Source of the DNA: Streptomyces chartreusis
GTDB lineage: Bacteria > Actinomycetota > Actinomycetes > Streptomycetales > Streptomycetaceae
DNA: 64,000 nucleotides
NCBI RefSeq assembly: GCF_008704715.1
Contig: NZ_CP023689.1
Coordinates: 1-64,000 of the forward strand
Reading direction: 5' to 3'
Positions 26,281 through 35,341 of the stretch are shown here, in pieces. The stretch's first letter is position 1. The number at the start of each line of letters is the position of its first letter. The notes beneath the pieces are model-generated. The model saw only the letters and a list, made by a program, of their open reading frames with translations, did no database searches and had not been told where the DNA came from. A program made the translations under genes and the position numbers.

Positions 26281-26830
26281 AGTGCATCACTCCGATCAGA
26301 CCGACCGATCAGGGTACGTCAGCGCTCGCGGCAAGCTTCACTGAGCGGGATCGCACCGGGCCAACACCCGCACGGAAGACGATCTCCCCCTTTCCGGAAT
26401 GTTGCTGGAACCCAGGAGGCCCGTCGCGGTGTCCCGATGCACATGAACGATGCACTTCTCGACGCACTGCCTGGCGGAGAACCTCAAGAGCGCCCAGACC
26501 CTCGACCGGTTACCCCACGCTGCTGGGGCGCCGACAACGGTCACCGTGGCACCCCTTCACCTCGCCGAAGCTGAGCCCCGTATCCAGTGGAAGGCCGCTG
26601 TACGCCTGTTTGCCCCCGATCACACCGGACGGCAGTGGTTGTCTGCACGTCGGACTGGTCGTCGACGCACGCGGGTATCGGGTCGAGTGGCTCATCGTCG
26701 CGGGTGACGTTGCGGAGCGGTCCGGAGCGGGCTCTGAGATCTGCAGCGTCCACGTGGTTGTCGAGCACTGCGTCGATCTCCTCCAGTTGCTGCCCCGCGC
26801 GGGATGACGGTTTGCAAGTACGCCGTCGAG
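26281..26830. other. Gap with possible coding remnant
   Basis: No recognised gene. On the plus strand 26610-26807 is an open frame with moderate third-position G/C bias (GCLHVGLVVDARGYRVEW), but it has no known family or ribosome site. It may be a fragment of a lost gene. The divergent promoter of the NTPase gene should lie near 26281-26340; no boxes were identified. Confidence 0.35.
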
Positions 26831-28015
26831 TTACTGAATGACGTCAATGGATGAGGCACCAGGCCGGCGGACCGCCAGCAGCGCGGCGCCGATGTCCGCC
26901 GCCGCTCGCGGATCGGACAGTGAGCGGCCCGTCAGCTCCTCGACGCGGCGCAGTCGGTAGCGGACGGTGTTGGGGTGGACGAAGAGGCTCCGTGCTGCGT
27001 CCGTGGCGGAGCCTGCGGCGGCGTACCAGTGCTCCAGGGTGTCGAGGAGACGGGCACGCTCCGCGGCCGGGCTATCGAGCAGTGGCCGGAGGACCACCTC
27101 CACGAGGTGCGCCGCCTCGGCCGGGGCGGCGGCGACGACCATGGCCAGCGGGTTGTCGTCGAACCGTGCGACGCCGGGGCCTGCGCCCTGGAGGCCGGCC
27201 AGGGCCAGACGGGCGAAGCGTAGAGCCTGGGGGGTGTCTCGCAGCGAGTCGAAGCACGGGCTGACACCTACGCGGGCGCCCGCCCGGCGCAGGATGTTCA
27301 GACAGGCGCGCTCCGCCGTCGCCGTGGGCAGGGCGGCCAGACCGATCTGCTGGTCGGGCAGCAGCCGCCAGGCGAAGGGGATCTGGGCCTGGCGCAGTGC
27401 CGCTTCCGTTCCCGCCAGCGGCTCCTCGCCGGGGGCGTCGGCCGCCGCGGCGGCGACCAGGTAGGGTCCGCGGTCGGGCAGGCCCAGCTCGCGGGCGGTC
27501 TCCCACAGCGTGCGGTCGGCGATTGTGCCGGAGAACAAGGCTTCCACCATTGCCGAGCGGCGTGCCTGACGTCGGGAGGTCAGCTCGGCGGTCGTCTCCC
27601 GGTAGGCCGCCGCCACCGCCTCCGCGTATCGGCCGAACAGGGCCCAGATCTCCGCGGACTGGGACACCAGTTGGGCGTCGGTGACCTCGGGACGGTTGCG
27701 TGCCTCGGCGAGGATGTCCGTCCACAGGAGCTCGAAGCCGATCCGGTACGCGTGCAGGGTGTCCGCCAGCGGCACTCCCTGCTCGGCGCGCAGTCGTCCG
27801 GTCTCCCGGGCCGGGCTCGGGGCCCGCGCACCCGCACGGCCGAGCTGGTCCAGGAGCAGGTCCGCGTTGGCGGTGCACGAGCGACGCAGCGACTCGAAGG
27901 GGATCAGCGACTCGTCCTTGTAGGCGTCGACGTCCGAGCGGATGCGCTGCGCCATCCGCTCGCCCAGTTCCGGCAGCCTCGCCTGAAGTGCCGAGACCAC
28001 ACCTGAGAGGTTCAT
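26831..28015 (-). CDS. PucR/CdaR-family transcriptional regulator
   Basis: Predicted 394-residue regulator. The N-terminal half is helical (MNLSGVVSALQARLPELG). The middle resembles the GGDEF-like/CdaR region. The C-terminal helix-turn-helix of the PucR type is clear at about residues 325-390: TLEHWYAAAGSATDAARSL, FVHPNTVRYRLRRVEELTG. The ATG at 28015 is chosen as the point where the conserved N-terminus begins; the upstream extension overlaps the divergent promoter region. It is divergent from the acyl-CoA ligase gene, 149 nt away, and is the obvious candidate regulator of it. Confidence 0.88.
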   Translation of the reverse strand: MNLSGVVSALQARLPELGERMAQRIRSDVDAYKDESLIPFESLRRSCTANADLLLDQLGRAGARAPSPARETGRLRAEQGVPLADTLHAYRIGFELLWTDILAEARNRPEVTDAQLVSQSAEIWALFGRYAEAVAAAYRETTAELTSRRQARRSAMVEALFSGTIADRTLWETARELGLPDRGPYLVAAAAADAPGEEPLAGTEAALRQAQIPFAWRLLPDQQIGLAALPTATAERACLNILRRAGARVGVSPCFDSLRDTPQALRFARLALAGLQGAGPGVARFDDNPLAMVVAAAPAEAAHLVEVVLRPLLDSPAAERARLLDTLEHWYAAAGSATDAARSLFVHPNTVRYRLRRVEELTGRSLSDPRAAADIGAALLAVRRPGASSIDVIQ

Positions 28016-28164
28016 TCTCGCAGCGTAACGCCCCTGTTTTGTCCCCAGGAACAATCCAGGAGGCCGGACGCTGTCCTGGCCCATATAGGCCGTCGCCACG
28101 GACATCTGCACGATGTCGTCAGCGTGAACAGCGGATTTCGACGGTGACATTCGTGGAGGCGGTC

Positions 28165-29652
28165 ATGGCCAATCTGGCTCAGTTCCTGGTGGAGACGGCA
28201 CGGCGGCAGCCGGAACGCCCCGCGCTGCGGCTGGGAGGCCAGGTCACCAGCTACGCGGAACTCGACGAGGGCAGCGCTCGCGCCGCCGCGCTGCTGCGGG
28301 CAGAGGGCGTACGACCGGGAGACCGGGTCGCTCTGATGCTGCCCAACGTTCCCGAGTTCGTCGTCCTGTACTACGGCGTGCTGCGCGCCGGAGGGGTCGT
28401 CGTACCGATGAATCCGCTGCTGAAGACCCGGGAGACCGAGTACCACCTGCGCGACTCGGGCGCGGAGATGCTCTTCGAGTGGCACCAGGCGCCCGGCGAG
28501 GGCGCGCAGGGCGCGGCCGCCGCCGGAGTGCGGCACATGGCTGTCGAGCCCGTCGCCTTCGCGGGCCTGCTGGCGGGTCACGAGCCGCTGTCGGAGGTGA
28601 GCGACCCGGACGGCGAGGACGTGGCCGTACTGCTGTACACCTCTGGCACCACCGGCCGGCCGAAGGGCGCCACCCTCACCCACACCGGGCTCCGGCACAA
28701 CACCGAGGTCAACACGGTGCATGTGCAGCAGATGACGGCGGACGACGTGGTCGTGGGCTGTCTGCCGCTGTTCCACATCTTCGGGCAGATCTGCACGATG
28801 AGCGTGACTGTCCGCGCCGGCGCCTCGCTCACCCTGATCCCGCGCTTCGACCCGCAGACCGTGCTGGACGCCGTCGCCCGCGACCGGGCGACGATCTTCG
28901 AGGGCGTACCGACCATGTACGCGGCGCTGCTCCAGCACCCGTCCGAGGCGGACGTGTCCACGCTGCGGATGTGCGTGTCCGGCGGAGCCTCGCTGCCGGT
29001 GGAGGTCCTGCACGGCTTCGAGAGTCGCTTCGGCTGCGTGGTGCTGGAGGGCTTCGGCATGTCCGAGACGAGTCCGGTGGTCACCTTCAATCACCCCGAC
29101 CGGCCGCGCAAGGCCGGCTCCATCGGCACCCCGATCAAGGACGTGGAGGTGCGGCTTCTCGACGACAAGGGCCAGGAGGTGGCTCCCGGCGAGATCGGTG
29201 AACTGACCGTGCGCGGGCCGAACGTGATGAAGGGGTACTGGAACCGCCCGGAGGAGACTGCGGCCACCATCCCGGACGGCTGGCTGCGCAGCGGCGACCT
29301 CGCACGCCAGGACGAAGACGGCTACCTGTACATCGTCGACCGCAAGAAGGACATGATCATCCGCGGCGGCTACAACGTCTACCCGCGCGAGATCGAGGAG
29401 GTGCTCCACGAGCACCCGGCCGTCGCACTGGCCGCGGTGGTGGGCGTGGCCGACGCACATCTGGGCGAGGAGATCGCGGCCGCGGTGGTGCTGCGCCCGG
29501 GCGCCGCGGCCACGCCCGACGAGCTCCGACTGTTCGTCAAGGAGCGGGTGGCGGCGTACAAGTACCCGCGCGAGGTGTGGCTCGTGGACACCCTGCCGAC
29601 CGGCCCCAGCGGCAAGATCCTCAAGAGGGAGATCAGCGCGCCGGCGGGGTGA
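28165..29652 (+). CDS. Long-chain fatty acid-CoA ligase family (AMP-forming)
   Basis: Predicted 495-residue ANL-superfamily enzyme that activates a carboxylic acid with ATP to an acyl-adenylate, then to the CoA thioester. The P-loop-like YTSGTTGRPKGATLTH is near residue 158. The adenylate-binding GFGMSETSPVV, the hinge region LYIVDRKKDMIIRGGYNVYP, and the catalytic Lys in GPSGKILKRE near the C-terminus are all intact. The ATG at 28165 has GGAGG about 7 nt upstream; a GTG slightly upstream is a possible alternative. The substrate is probably a medium or long fatty acid or an aryl acid. It is likely regulated by the divergent PucR protein. Confidence 0.93.
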   Translation: MANLAQFLVETARRQPERPALRLGGQVTSYAELDEGSARAAALLRAEGVRPGDRVALMLPNVPEFVVLYYGVLRAGGVVVPMNPLLKTRETEYHLRDSGAEMLFEWHQAPGEGAQGAAAAGVRHMAVEPVAFAGLLAGHEPLSEVSDPDGEDVAVLLYTSGTTGRPKGATLTHTGLRHNTEVNTVHVQQMTADDVVVGCLPLFHIFGQICTMSVTVRAGASLTLIPRFDPQTVLDAVARDRATIFEGVPTMYAALLQHPSEADVSTLRMCVSGGASLPVEVLHGFESRFGCVVLEGFGMSETSPVVTFNHPDRPRKAGSIGTPIKDVEVRLLDDKGQEVAPGEIGELTVRGPNVMKGYWNRPEETAATIPDGWLRSGDLARQDEDGYLYIVDRKKDMIIRGGYNVYPREIEEVLHEHPAVALAAVVGVADAHLGEEIAAAVVLRPGAAATPDELRLFVKERVAAYKYPREVWLVDTLPTGPSGKILKREISAPAG

Positions 29653-29994
29653 GGTCGACGTGGTCGTCGCAGCCGGGGACCGACGAGTGGCGGCGCCGAC
29701 GCGTTCTCTGCCTCTCGACGCTTCCCCGGCCGACGACGGACGGTGACACCGGGCACCTGGACAGAGCGGTTACGCCTGTTCGGGTGCTTTCGCCTTTCCC
29801 TGGATCGTGAGACTTTGCGAGCGAGTTACAACGGCTAACACAATGAAGTAGCAGAGGATGCCGCCCGCAGCTGCCGAACCAACCAGGTGGTCTTCTGACT
29901 GGTGAGGTCGTCGGCGTTGATTGTGCTGGATGCGAGGAGATCCGCCTGCCTCTGCGCTGTACCGTCTTCGGAGACGATCACAGGGTGGGGTGCG
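29653..29994. other. Intergenic region, no gene seen
   Basis: It lies between the acyl-CoA ligase and the broken hypothetical gene that follows. Open frames on both strands have no family resemblance. The minus-strand frame covering 29770-30336 is an antisense shadow of that gene. Confidence 0.4.
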
Positions 29995-30501
29995 ATGACC
30001 AGTGGTCTCCAGTTCAGCTGGGAATTGAGTGGCAGCGGGTGGGCGACGTGTCTGATCAAGGACAGCTCTTCGGAGCGGAAGGACATCGTCAGCTAATGCA
30101 TGGACGCTCTTGCCGACTTGCTTCGCGGTGTGGCGGGTCTGTACGGCCCCATACCTGTCCAGCGCTTTTCTTTTGACCTTGAACCGGCTGAAGTGAGGTG
30201 GGTGCTGCGAAGCAGGGGTTCGGACGTTGGCCTGGCGATCTACCGCTTCCCTGACATGTCCGCGAGCTTCGATGCGCCTGACCAGGAAGGCACGCTCGTC
30301 TGGAGCTCCACGCAGTCGCGAGGCCTTCTTGGTCATGTCGTCATGGAGGCCGCTCAGTCAGTACTGCAGGTTCACGGCGAGGACGGCTATCGGGCGAAGT
30401 GGGTTCAGCACTCCTTTCCCATCGCTGTACTGCAAGACCTCCGCCGACTGCACCTCCAGCAGGACAAGTGTGAACTGCAGCATGGTGTTGCCGTCTCATA
30501 G
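29995..30501 (+). pseudogene. Conserved hypothetical gene with in-frame stop
   Basis: The reading frame starts at ATG 29995 (MTSGLQFSWELSGSGWATC), runs 33 codons to KDIVS, hits TAA at 30094-30096, then continues in the same frame as CMDALADLLRGVAGLYG through to 30501. The two parts together form one plausible protein of about 168 residues, of a type I recall as a common uncharacterised Streptomyces protein where the stop position is usually Tyr. A single TAC-to-TAA change would explain it. Translation could restart at ATG 30100, giving a 133-residue product lacking the N-terminal strand. Confidence 0.7.
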
Positions 30502-30717
30502 GACGCCGGATGCTTCCCAGGGCAGATCTCGATGCCGCGGGCGCGGACGGTCGCGGTAGATGTCGTGGCCGTAGCCCCGGTCGGCGAACAGCGAGTCCGG
30601 CTTGCGGCGGGGCCGACCGACCCGGCCGCGGACGGGCGGGATCCAGTCGGCGCACAGGTCTTTCCGCTTCAGCCACCGCCCGGCTCTTCGACGTACGGCA
30701 CCCGCGCCCGCGCGCAT
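30496..30717 (-). pseudogene. IS transposase C-terminal fragment
   Basis: Minus-strand frame with RGRVGRPRRKPDSLFADRGY and GHDIYRD. This is the central-to-C-terminal region of an IS5-type DDE transposase, where DRGYD carries a catalytic Asp. The frame is disrupted just after this, and both ends of the gene are missing. It abuts the 3' end of the MarR gene. Confidence 0.65.
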
Positions 30718-31133
30718 CAGCGCGGAAACACGACCGTGAGCAGGCGGAAGAGCTCGGCGCGCTCTTCGTCGGACAGCTTGTCCAGGCCGGTCTGCGTCTG
30801 CTCCATCTGCTGACGGATCGTGTCGATGGCCTTCTGACCCGTCTCGGTGAGGGCGACGTTCTTCACGCGGCGGTCGGTGGCGCTGACCTCTCTGTGGACC
30901 AGGTCACGCCTTTCGAGCCGGTCGATGATCCCCGTCATGTTCGACGCGTCACAGGCGAGGGTGGTCGCGAGCGAGCGCATCGAGGCGGGCGCGCGGCGCA
31001 GTACAGAGAGGGTCTTCGCCTGACTGGAGGTGAGGCCCAAGTCGGCGGCTGCGGCCGTGAAGTCGGCGTAGTGCGTGCTGACCGAATGAGCGAGCAGCTC
31101 CATGAGCTGCTCCTTGGACGGGATGGCTGGCAT
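30717..31133 (-). CDS. MarR-family transcriptional regulator
   Basis: Predicted 138-residue winged-helix repressor. The core is LGLTSSQAKTLSVLRRAPAS, then LACDASNMTGIIDRLERRDLV, and the wing SATDRRVKNVALTETGQKA. The ATG at 31133 is chosen as the start of the normal MarR length; an in-frame extension upstream is not family-like. It is divergent from an MFS exporter, with several copies of a 13-bp motif in between, so it very likely represses both genes and responds to the exporter's substrate or an aromatic signal (inference). Confidence 0.92.
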   Translation of the reverse strand: MPAIPSKEQLMELLAHSVSTHYADFTAAAADLGLTSSQAKTLSVLRRAPASMRSLATTLACDASNMTGIIDRLERRDLVHREVSATDRRVKNVALTETGQKAIDTIRQQMEQTQTGLDKLSDEERAELFRLLTVVFPR

Positions 31134-31156
31134 GCGTTGAGGGTACCGCGTAAAGC

Positions 31157-31242
31157 TTGAGCACCTCAACTTTTGACATCTACCGGCTTCCCATTGTTTG
31201 ATGTCCTCAAGCATCGAGTACCTCAATGGTTTGGCACCTCGA
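31157..31242 (+). promoter_or_regulatory. Array of four 13-bp MarR-like operator motifs
   Basis: TTGAGCACCTCAA (31157-31169) is a perfect dyad with a 3-nt centre. Related copies follow: TTGATGTCCTCAA (31198-31210), TCGAGTACCTCAA (31214-31226) and the weaker TTTGGCACCTCGA (31230-31242). The last three start exactly 16 nt apart. All lie in the MarR/MFS divergent region, just upstream of the MFS GTG. Confidence 0.6.
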
Positions 31243-31300
31243 CCAATCTTCGAATGCTTCGCCCTTCGGGCAACCACAACCTTCCACCGGAAAGAAGACC

Positions 31301-32866
31301 GTGACGTCCTCCCTCGCCGCCGCGCCGGAACGCCGCACCGGCAGCCTCAGCCTCGTCCTGGTGCTGGGCCTCGCCGCCATGGTCGTGTCGATGATGCAGA
31401 CCCTGGTCATCCCGATCCTCGGCATCATCCAGAACGACCTCGGCGCCACCACGGCCCAGGTCAGCTGGGTCACCACCGCCACCCTGCTGTCGGCTGCGGT
31501 CTTCACGCCGCTGCTGGGCCGCCTCGGCGACCAGCGCGGCACGAAGCCGACGCTGCTCGGCGTGCTGGTGGTGATGGTCGCCGGATCGGTGCTCGCCGCG
31601 ACCACGAGTTCGATGCTGTGGCTCATCGTGGCCCGCGTGATGCAGGGCGCCGCCACCGCGATCTTCCCGCTCGCGCTGTCCGTGCTGCGCCAGGAGGTCG
31701 CTCCCGCACGGCTGCCCGGCGCCATGGCCCTGGTCAGCGGGACCCTCGGGTTCGGCAGCGGCCTAGCCCTGGTGAGCGCCGGCCTGCTCACCACCGGCGC
31801 CGCCCCCGACTATCACCAGGTCTTCTGGCTGGCCGCCGCGCTCGCCGTCGTCGCCCTGATCGCGGTCGCGGTCGTCGTCCCCGCGCCGCGCACCAGGACG
31901 GGCGGGCGCACCGACTGGCTGGGGGCCGCAGGCCTCGCCCTGCTGCTCGTGCTGATCCTGCTGCCCATCTCGCAGGGGCACACCTGGGGCTGGACCTCGG
32001 TCCGCACGCTCGCTCTGTTCGCCGGCGCCGTCGTCACGGCGGCCCTCTGGGTCGTTGTCGAACGCAGGGTCCGCGACCCCCTGGTCGACATGAAGATGTT
32101 CGTCCACCGGCCGGTGCTGTTCACCAACATCGCCGGACTGCTCGTCGGATTCGCCATGTTCGCGCAGTTCATAGGCGTCTCCTACCTCGTCCAGACGCCT
32201 TCCGAGATCGCCGGTTACGGCTTCGGGGCCTCCGTCCTGCGCGCCTCCGTCGTCTACCTCCTGCCCTCTGCCCTCATCTCGCTGGTCGCCGCGCAGTTCG
32301 GAGGCGTGCTGGTACGCCGCATCGGTGCGCGTCTCACCCTGGCCGCCGGTGCCGCCTTCGGCGTCGTCGGATTCGCCTGGCTCACCCTCGCCCACGACAC
32401 CACCGCGTCGGTGATCCTGGCCGGCATGGTCGTCGGCGTCGCCATCAGCTTCGGCTACGCCGCGATGCCCGCCCTGATCGTCGCCGGTGTTCCCCACCAC
32501 CAGACCGGCATCGCCAACGGCATCAACTCCATCTCCCGCTCCACCGGCAGTGCGATCGGCAGCGCGGTCGTCACCTCGCTGCTCGCCTCCAAGACGCTCG
32601 ACAGCCTGCCCGCCGGGGTCCCCGCCCTGCCCGCCGAAAGCCAGTACACCCTGAGCTTCGCCCTCGCCGGTATGGCCTTCGTGCTGGTGATCGCTGTAGC
32701 CATGGTCGGCCTTGCGATCCGCCGCAGGTCCCCGTCGTCCGCCATCGGAACGCCCGTCGCGTCGAGCGACGACGAACCCAGGCCCGCCCAGTCGAGCGAC
32801 GGCGAGACCACTCCCGAGCGCACGGCCGCCACTGCCGCCACTGCCGCCACTGCCGCCACGTCCTGA
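31301..32866 (+). CDS. MFS drug exporter, DHA2-like
   Basis: Predicted 521-residue inner-membrane proton-driven exporter. Motif A is seen as LLGRLGDQRGTKPTLLG (about residues 70-86) between the second and third helices. About 12-14 hydrophobic helices are evident, and the C-terminus is a polar tail ending in an Ala-Thr repeat (ATAATAATAATS). The GTG at 31301 follows GGAAAG at good spacing; an ATG 25 codons upstream lies inside the operator array and is less likely. Likely repressed by the divergent MarR protein. The substrate is unknown. Confidence 0.9.
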   Translation: MTSSLAAAPERRTGSLSLVLVLGLAAMVVSMMQTLVIPILGIIQNDLGATTAQVSWVTTATLLSAAVFTPLLGRLGDQRGTKPTLLGVLVVMVAGSVLAATTSSMLWLIVARVMQGAATAIFPLALSVLRQEVAPARLPGAMALVSGTLGFGSGLALVSAGLLTTGAAPDYHQVFWLAAALAVVALIAVAVVVPAPRTRTGGRTDWLGAAGLALLLVLILLPISQGHTWGWTSVRTLALFAGAVVTAALWVVVERRVRDPLVDMKMFVHRPVLFTNIAGLLVGFAMFAQFIGVSYLVQTPSEIAGYGFGASVLRASVVYLLPSALISLVAAQFGGVLVRRIGARLTLAAGAAFGVVGFAWLTLAHDTTASVILAGMVVGVAISFGYAAMPALIVAGVPHHQTGIANGINSISRSTGSAIGSAVVTSLLASKTLDSLPAGVPALPAESQYTLSFALAGMAFVLVIAVAMVGLAIRRRSPSSAIGTPVASSDDEPRPAQSSDGETTPERTAATAATAATAATS

Positions 32867-32971
32867 CTACACCACCGGCCCGGCCACGACGCTCCTTCCC
32901 TTGGAAGCCGACTGGCTCTCTTCCGGTGCCGAACAGCTTCCCCTCCGATCCGAACAAGACAGGACAGGACT

Positions 32972-34324
32972 GTGATTGACACCAAGGCAGCCTTCACGCC
33001 CGATGACACCTTCACCACCGCCGAAGCCTCCGCGCTGGTCGACCGGCTGCGCGCCACCTTCCGCACCGGCCGCACCAAGCCCCTGGCATGGCGCCGACAG
33101 CAGCTGATCCGCCTGCGCGACCTGCTCACCGACAACCGCGCGGCGATAGCCGACGCCCTCTACGCCGACCTGCGCAAGAACCGCGCCGAGGTCGATGCCA
33201 TGGAGATCGGCACCACGATCGTCGAGATCGACGACTACCTGGAGCACCTGGAGGAGTGGACCGCTCCGCAGCCCGCCCCCGTGACGGTGCCCGGCGTTCC
33301 GGGCAGCAGCGCCCGCACCCAGTTCGACCCCCTGGGTCTCGCCCTCGTCATCTCCGCGTGGAACTACCCGATCAATCTGCTGCTGGTGCCCGTCGCGGGC
33401 GCGCTCGCCGCCGGAAACGCGGTCGTCATCAAGCCCGCCGAGTACGCCGCCCACACCTCGGCATTGCTGGCCGAGCTGCTGCCCGCGTATCTCGACACCG
33501 ACGCGACCGCGGTCGTCGAGGGCGGCGCTCCGGAGACCACGGTGCTGCTGGAGCAGCATTTCGACCACATCTTCTACACGGGCAACGGCACCGTCGGCCG
33601 CATCGTGATGGCCGCCGCCGCGAGGAACCTCACCCCCGTCGCCCTTGAACTCGGCGGCAAGTCACCGGTGTTCGTGGACCGGGACGCCGACGTCACCACG
33701 GTCGCACAGCGCCTGGCGCAGACGAAGTTCGCCAACGCCGGACAGACCTGCGTCGCCCCCGACTACGTCCTGACCGACCCGGACACCGCGGCCGAACTGC
33801 AAGCGGCTCTGGCCGTCGCGATCAAGGGGCTGTTCGGCGGGGACCCGCAGAGCTCCGACGCCTACGGGCGGATCGTCAACGAGCGGCACTTCGACCGGCT
33901 GTCCGCGCTGCTGGGTTCCGGCCGCACGGTCACCGGCGGGCAGAGCGACCGCGCGGACAAGTACATCGCACCGACCGTGCTGGCCGACGTCCGGCCCGAC
34001 GAGCCGGTGATGCGGGAGGAGATCTTCGGCCCCATCCTGCCGATCCTGCCCGTCGCGGACCTGGACGAGGCCATCGCGTTCATCAACGACCGCGACAAAC
34101 CCCTCGCCCTGTACGCCTTCACCGAGAACAACACCACCAAGCGCCGACTCGCCGCCGAGACCTCCTCCGGCGGCCTCAACTTCGGCCTGCCGATGCACCA
34201 CCTCGCCGTGCCGACGCTTCCCTTCGGCGGCGTCGGCGAGAGCGGCATGGGCAACTACCACGGCCGCTACTCCATCGAGACGTTCAGCCACCGCAAGGCC
34301 GTCCTCGACGTGCCGCTGAGCTGA
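32972..34324 (+). CDS. Aldehyde dehydrogenase (NAD(P)+-dependent)
   Basis: Predicted 450-residue enzyme oxidising an aldehyde to the acid. The NAD-binding region contains ISAWNYPINLLLVP and VIKPAEYA. The general base Glu is in ALELGGKSPVFVD (about residue 226) and the nucleophile Cys in ANAGQTCVAPDYV (about residue 259). The length of about 450 residues and the sequence NFGLPMHHLAVPTLPFGG near the C-terminus place it in the class-3/fatty-aldehyde or coniferyl-aldehyde group. The start is GTG at 32972, 105 nt after the MFS gene, so it may be in the MarR-controlled unit. Confidence 0.92.
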   Translation: MIDTKAAFTPDDTFTTAEASALVDRLRATFRTGRTKPLAWRRQQLIRLRDLLTDNRAAIADALYADLRKNRAEVDAMEIGTTIVEIDDYLEHLEEWTAPQPAPVTVPGVPGSSARTQFDPLGLALVISAWNYPINLLLVPVAGALAAGNAVVIKPAEYAAHTSALLAELLPAYLDTDATAVVEGGAPETTVLLEQHFDHIFYTGNGTVGRIVMAAAARNLTPVALELGGKSPVFVDRDADVTTVAQRLAQTKFANAGQTCVAPDYVLTDPDTAAELQAALAVAIKGLFGGDPQSSDAYGRIVNERHFDRLSALLGSGRTVTGGQSDRADKYIAPTVLADVRPDEPVMREEIFGPILPILPVADLDEAIAFINDRDKPLALYAFTENNTTKRRLAAETSSGGLNFGLPMHHLAVPTLPFGGVGESGMGNYHGRYSIETFSHRKAVLDVPLS

Positions 34325-34377
34325 AACCCCATCGAAGAACGCCTTCCCATGCACGAAGTGACGTCGCTACGCCCCCG

Positions 34378-34965
34378 GTGGCCGACGACCCCGAACTCAA
34401 CAGCAAGGAGCAGAAACGCGCCGTGCACGACACGCTGTTGGAACAGCTCGGCGCCGGCAAGTACAGGCTGATCACCAGCTACCGCAAGAACGGCACCCCG
34501 GTCTCCACCCCGGTGTGGGTGGAACGCGACGGAGACCCTCTGGGCATACGGACCCCGACCGACTCCTGGAAGGTCAAGCGGATCCGGGGCCGCGGCGACA
34601 TCCTCGTCGGCCCCTGCGACCTGCGCGGCAATCCAACGGGCGACCCGGTCCCGGCCACCGCCGAGGTCACCGGCGCCCGCTACCGCTCACTCATCGCCCC
34701 CAAATACGGCATCGTCGACCTCCTCATGATCCTCGACAGATGGCTGCGGGGAGCGAACCGTACGCTGGGCATCCGCGTACGGCTCACTCCGCACCATGGA
34801 CATGCTGGGGCGTGCAGGAAGGCATCCATGTCAGGTGACGGATACCAGGCAGCGGTGCAGGCTCCGGCGAGGGACCGGATTTCCGCCCCGGCGGGAGGCC
34901 CGGTGTCCCTGCTGCGTGCCGCACGGAGGGTCCGTTGCCCTCATCTCTGTCGTATCGGTCCATGA
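34378..34965 (+). CDS. PPOX-class F420-type oxidoreductase with odd C-terminus
   Basis: The first roughly 140 residues are a split-barrel PPOX-fold protein of the F420-dependent type: LGAGKYRLITSYRKNGTPV, TPVWVERDG, then WKVKRIRGRGDILVGPCDLR and a terminal LGIRVRLTP. Members of this group usually end just after GIRVRL, at 130-150 residues. Here the frame continues about 55 residues with no family resemblance, rich in Gly, Ala and Cys, so the original stop was probably lost by a small indel or deletion. The start is GTG at 34378. It follows the aldehyde dehydrogenase by 53 nt. Confidence 0.7.
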   Translation: MADDPELNSKEQKRAVHDTLLEQLGAGKYRLITSYRKNGTPVSTPVWVERDGDPLGIRTPTDSWKVKRIRGRGDILVGPCDLRGNPTGDPVPATAEVTGARYRSLIAPKYGIVDLLMILDRWLRGANRTLGIRVRLTPHHGHAGACRKASMSGDGYQAAVQAPARDRISAPAGGPVSLLRAARRVRCPHLCRIGP

Positions 34966-35341
34966 GCCGTCCGCTCCCAGCAGTAGACGCCTGCGAGGAA
35001 GAGCCGCTACGCGGTCCGCTCTGGAGTGGAGGGAACCGTCGACGAGTTCGCCCACGGACACGGCATGCGACGCTGCCGATACCGAGGCCCACTCAAATGC
35101 CCACATCCAGCACGTCCTGACAGCCATCGCAGTCAGCATCTAGCGCCTCGGCCGGCTGTCGCCGACCGAAGAAGCACCCACGGCCCGTCGGCCTACTGCC
35201 TTCCAGGACAACCTCGGCCGGGGCGAGATGACCGAAGCCCTGGCTAGCCCCGGGCACCTGACCTAGGCACCTCCAAGATCCCCAACGGAGCCAAGCTCAC
35301 GAGTTGGCGCATGATGACGGGTGAGGCGTGTCTTGCCCGGA
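34966..35341. other. Gap between convergent genes, no gene seen
   Basis: This region lies between the plus-strand PPOX gene and the minus-strand TRIC-type channel gene. Short open frames have poor codon bias and no family resemblance. No clear terminator hairpin with a short loop was found. Confidence 0.4.
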
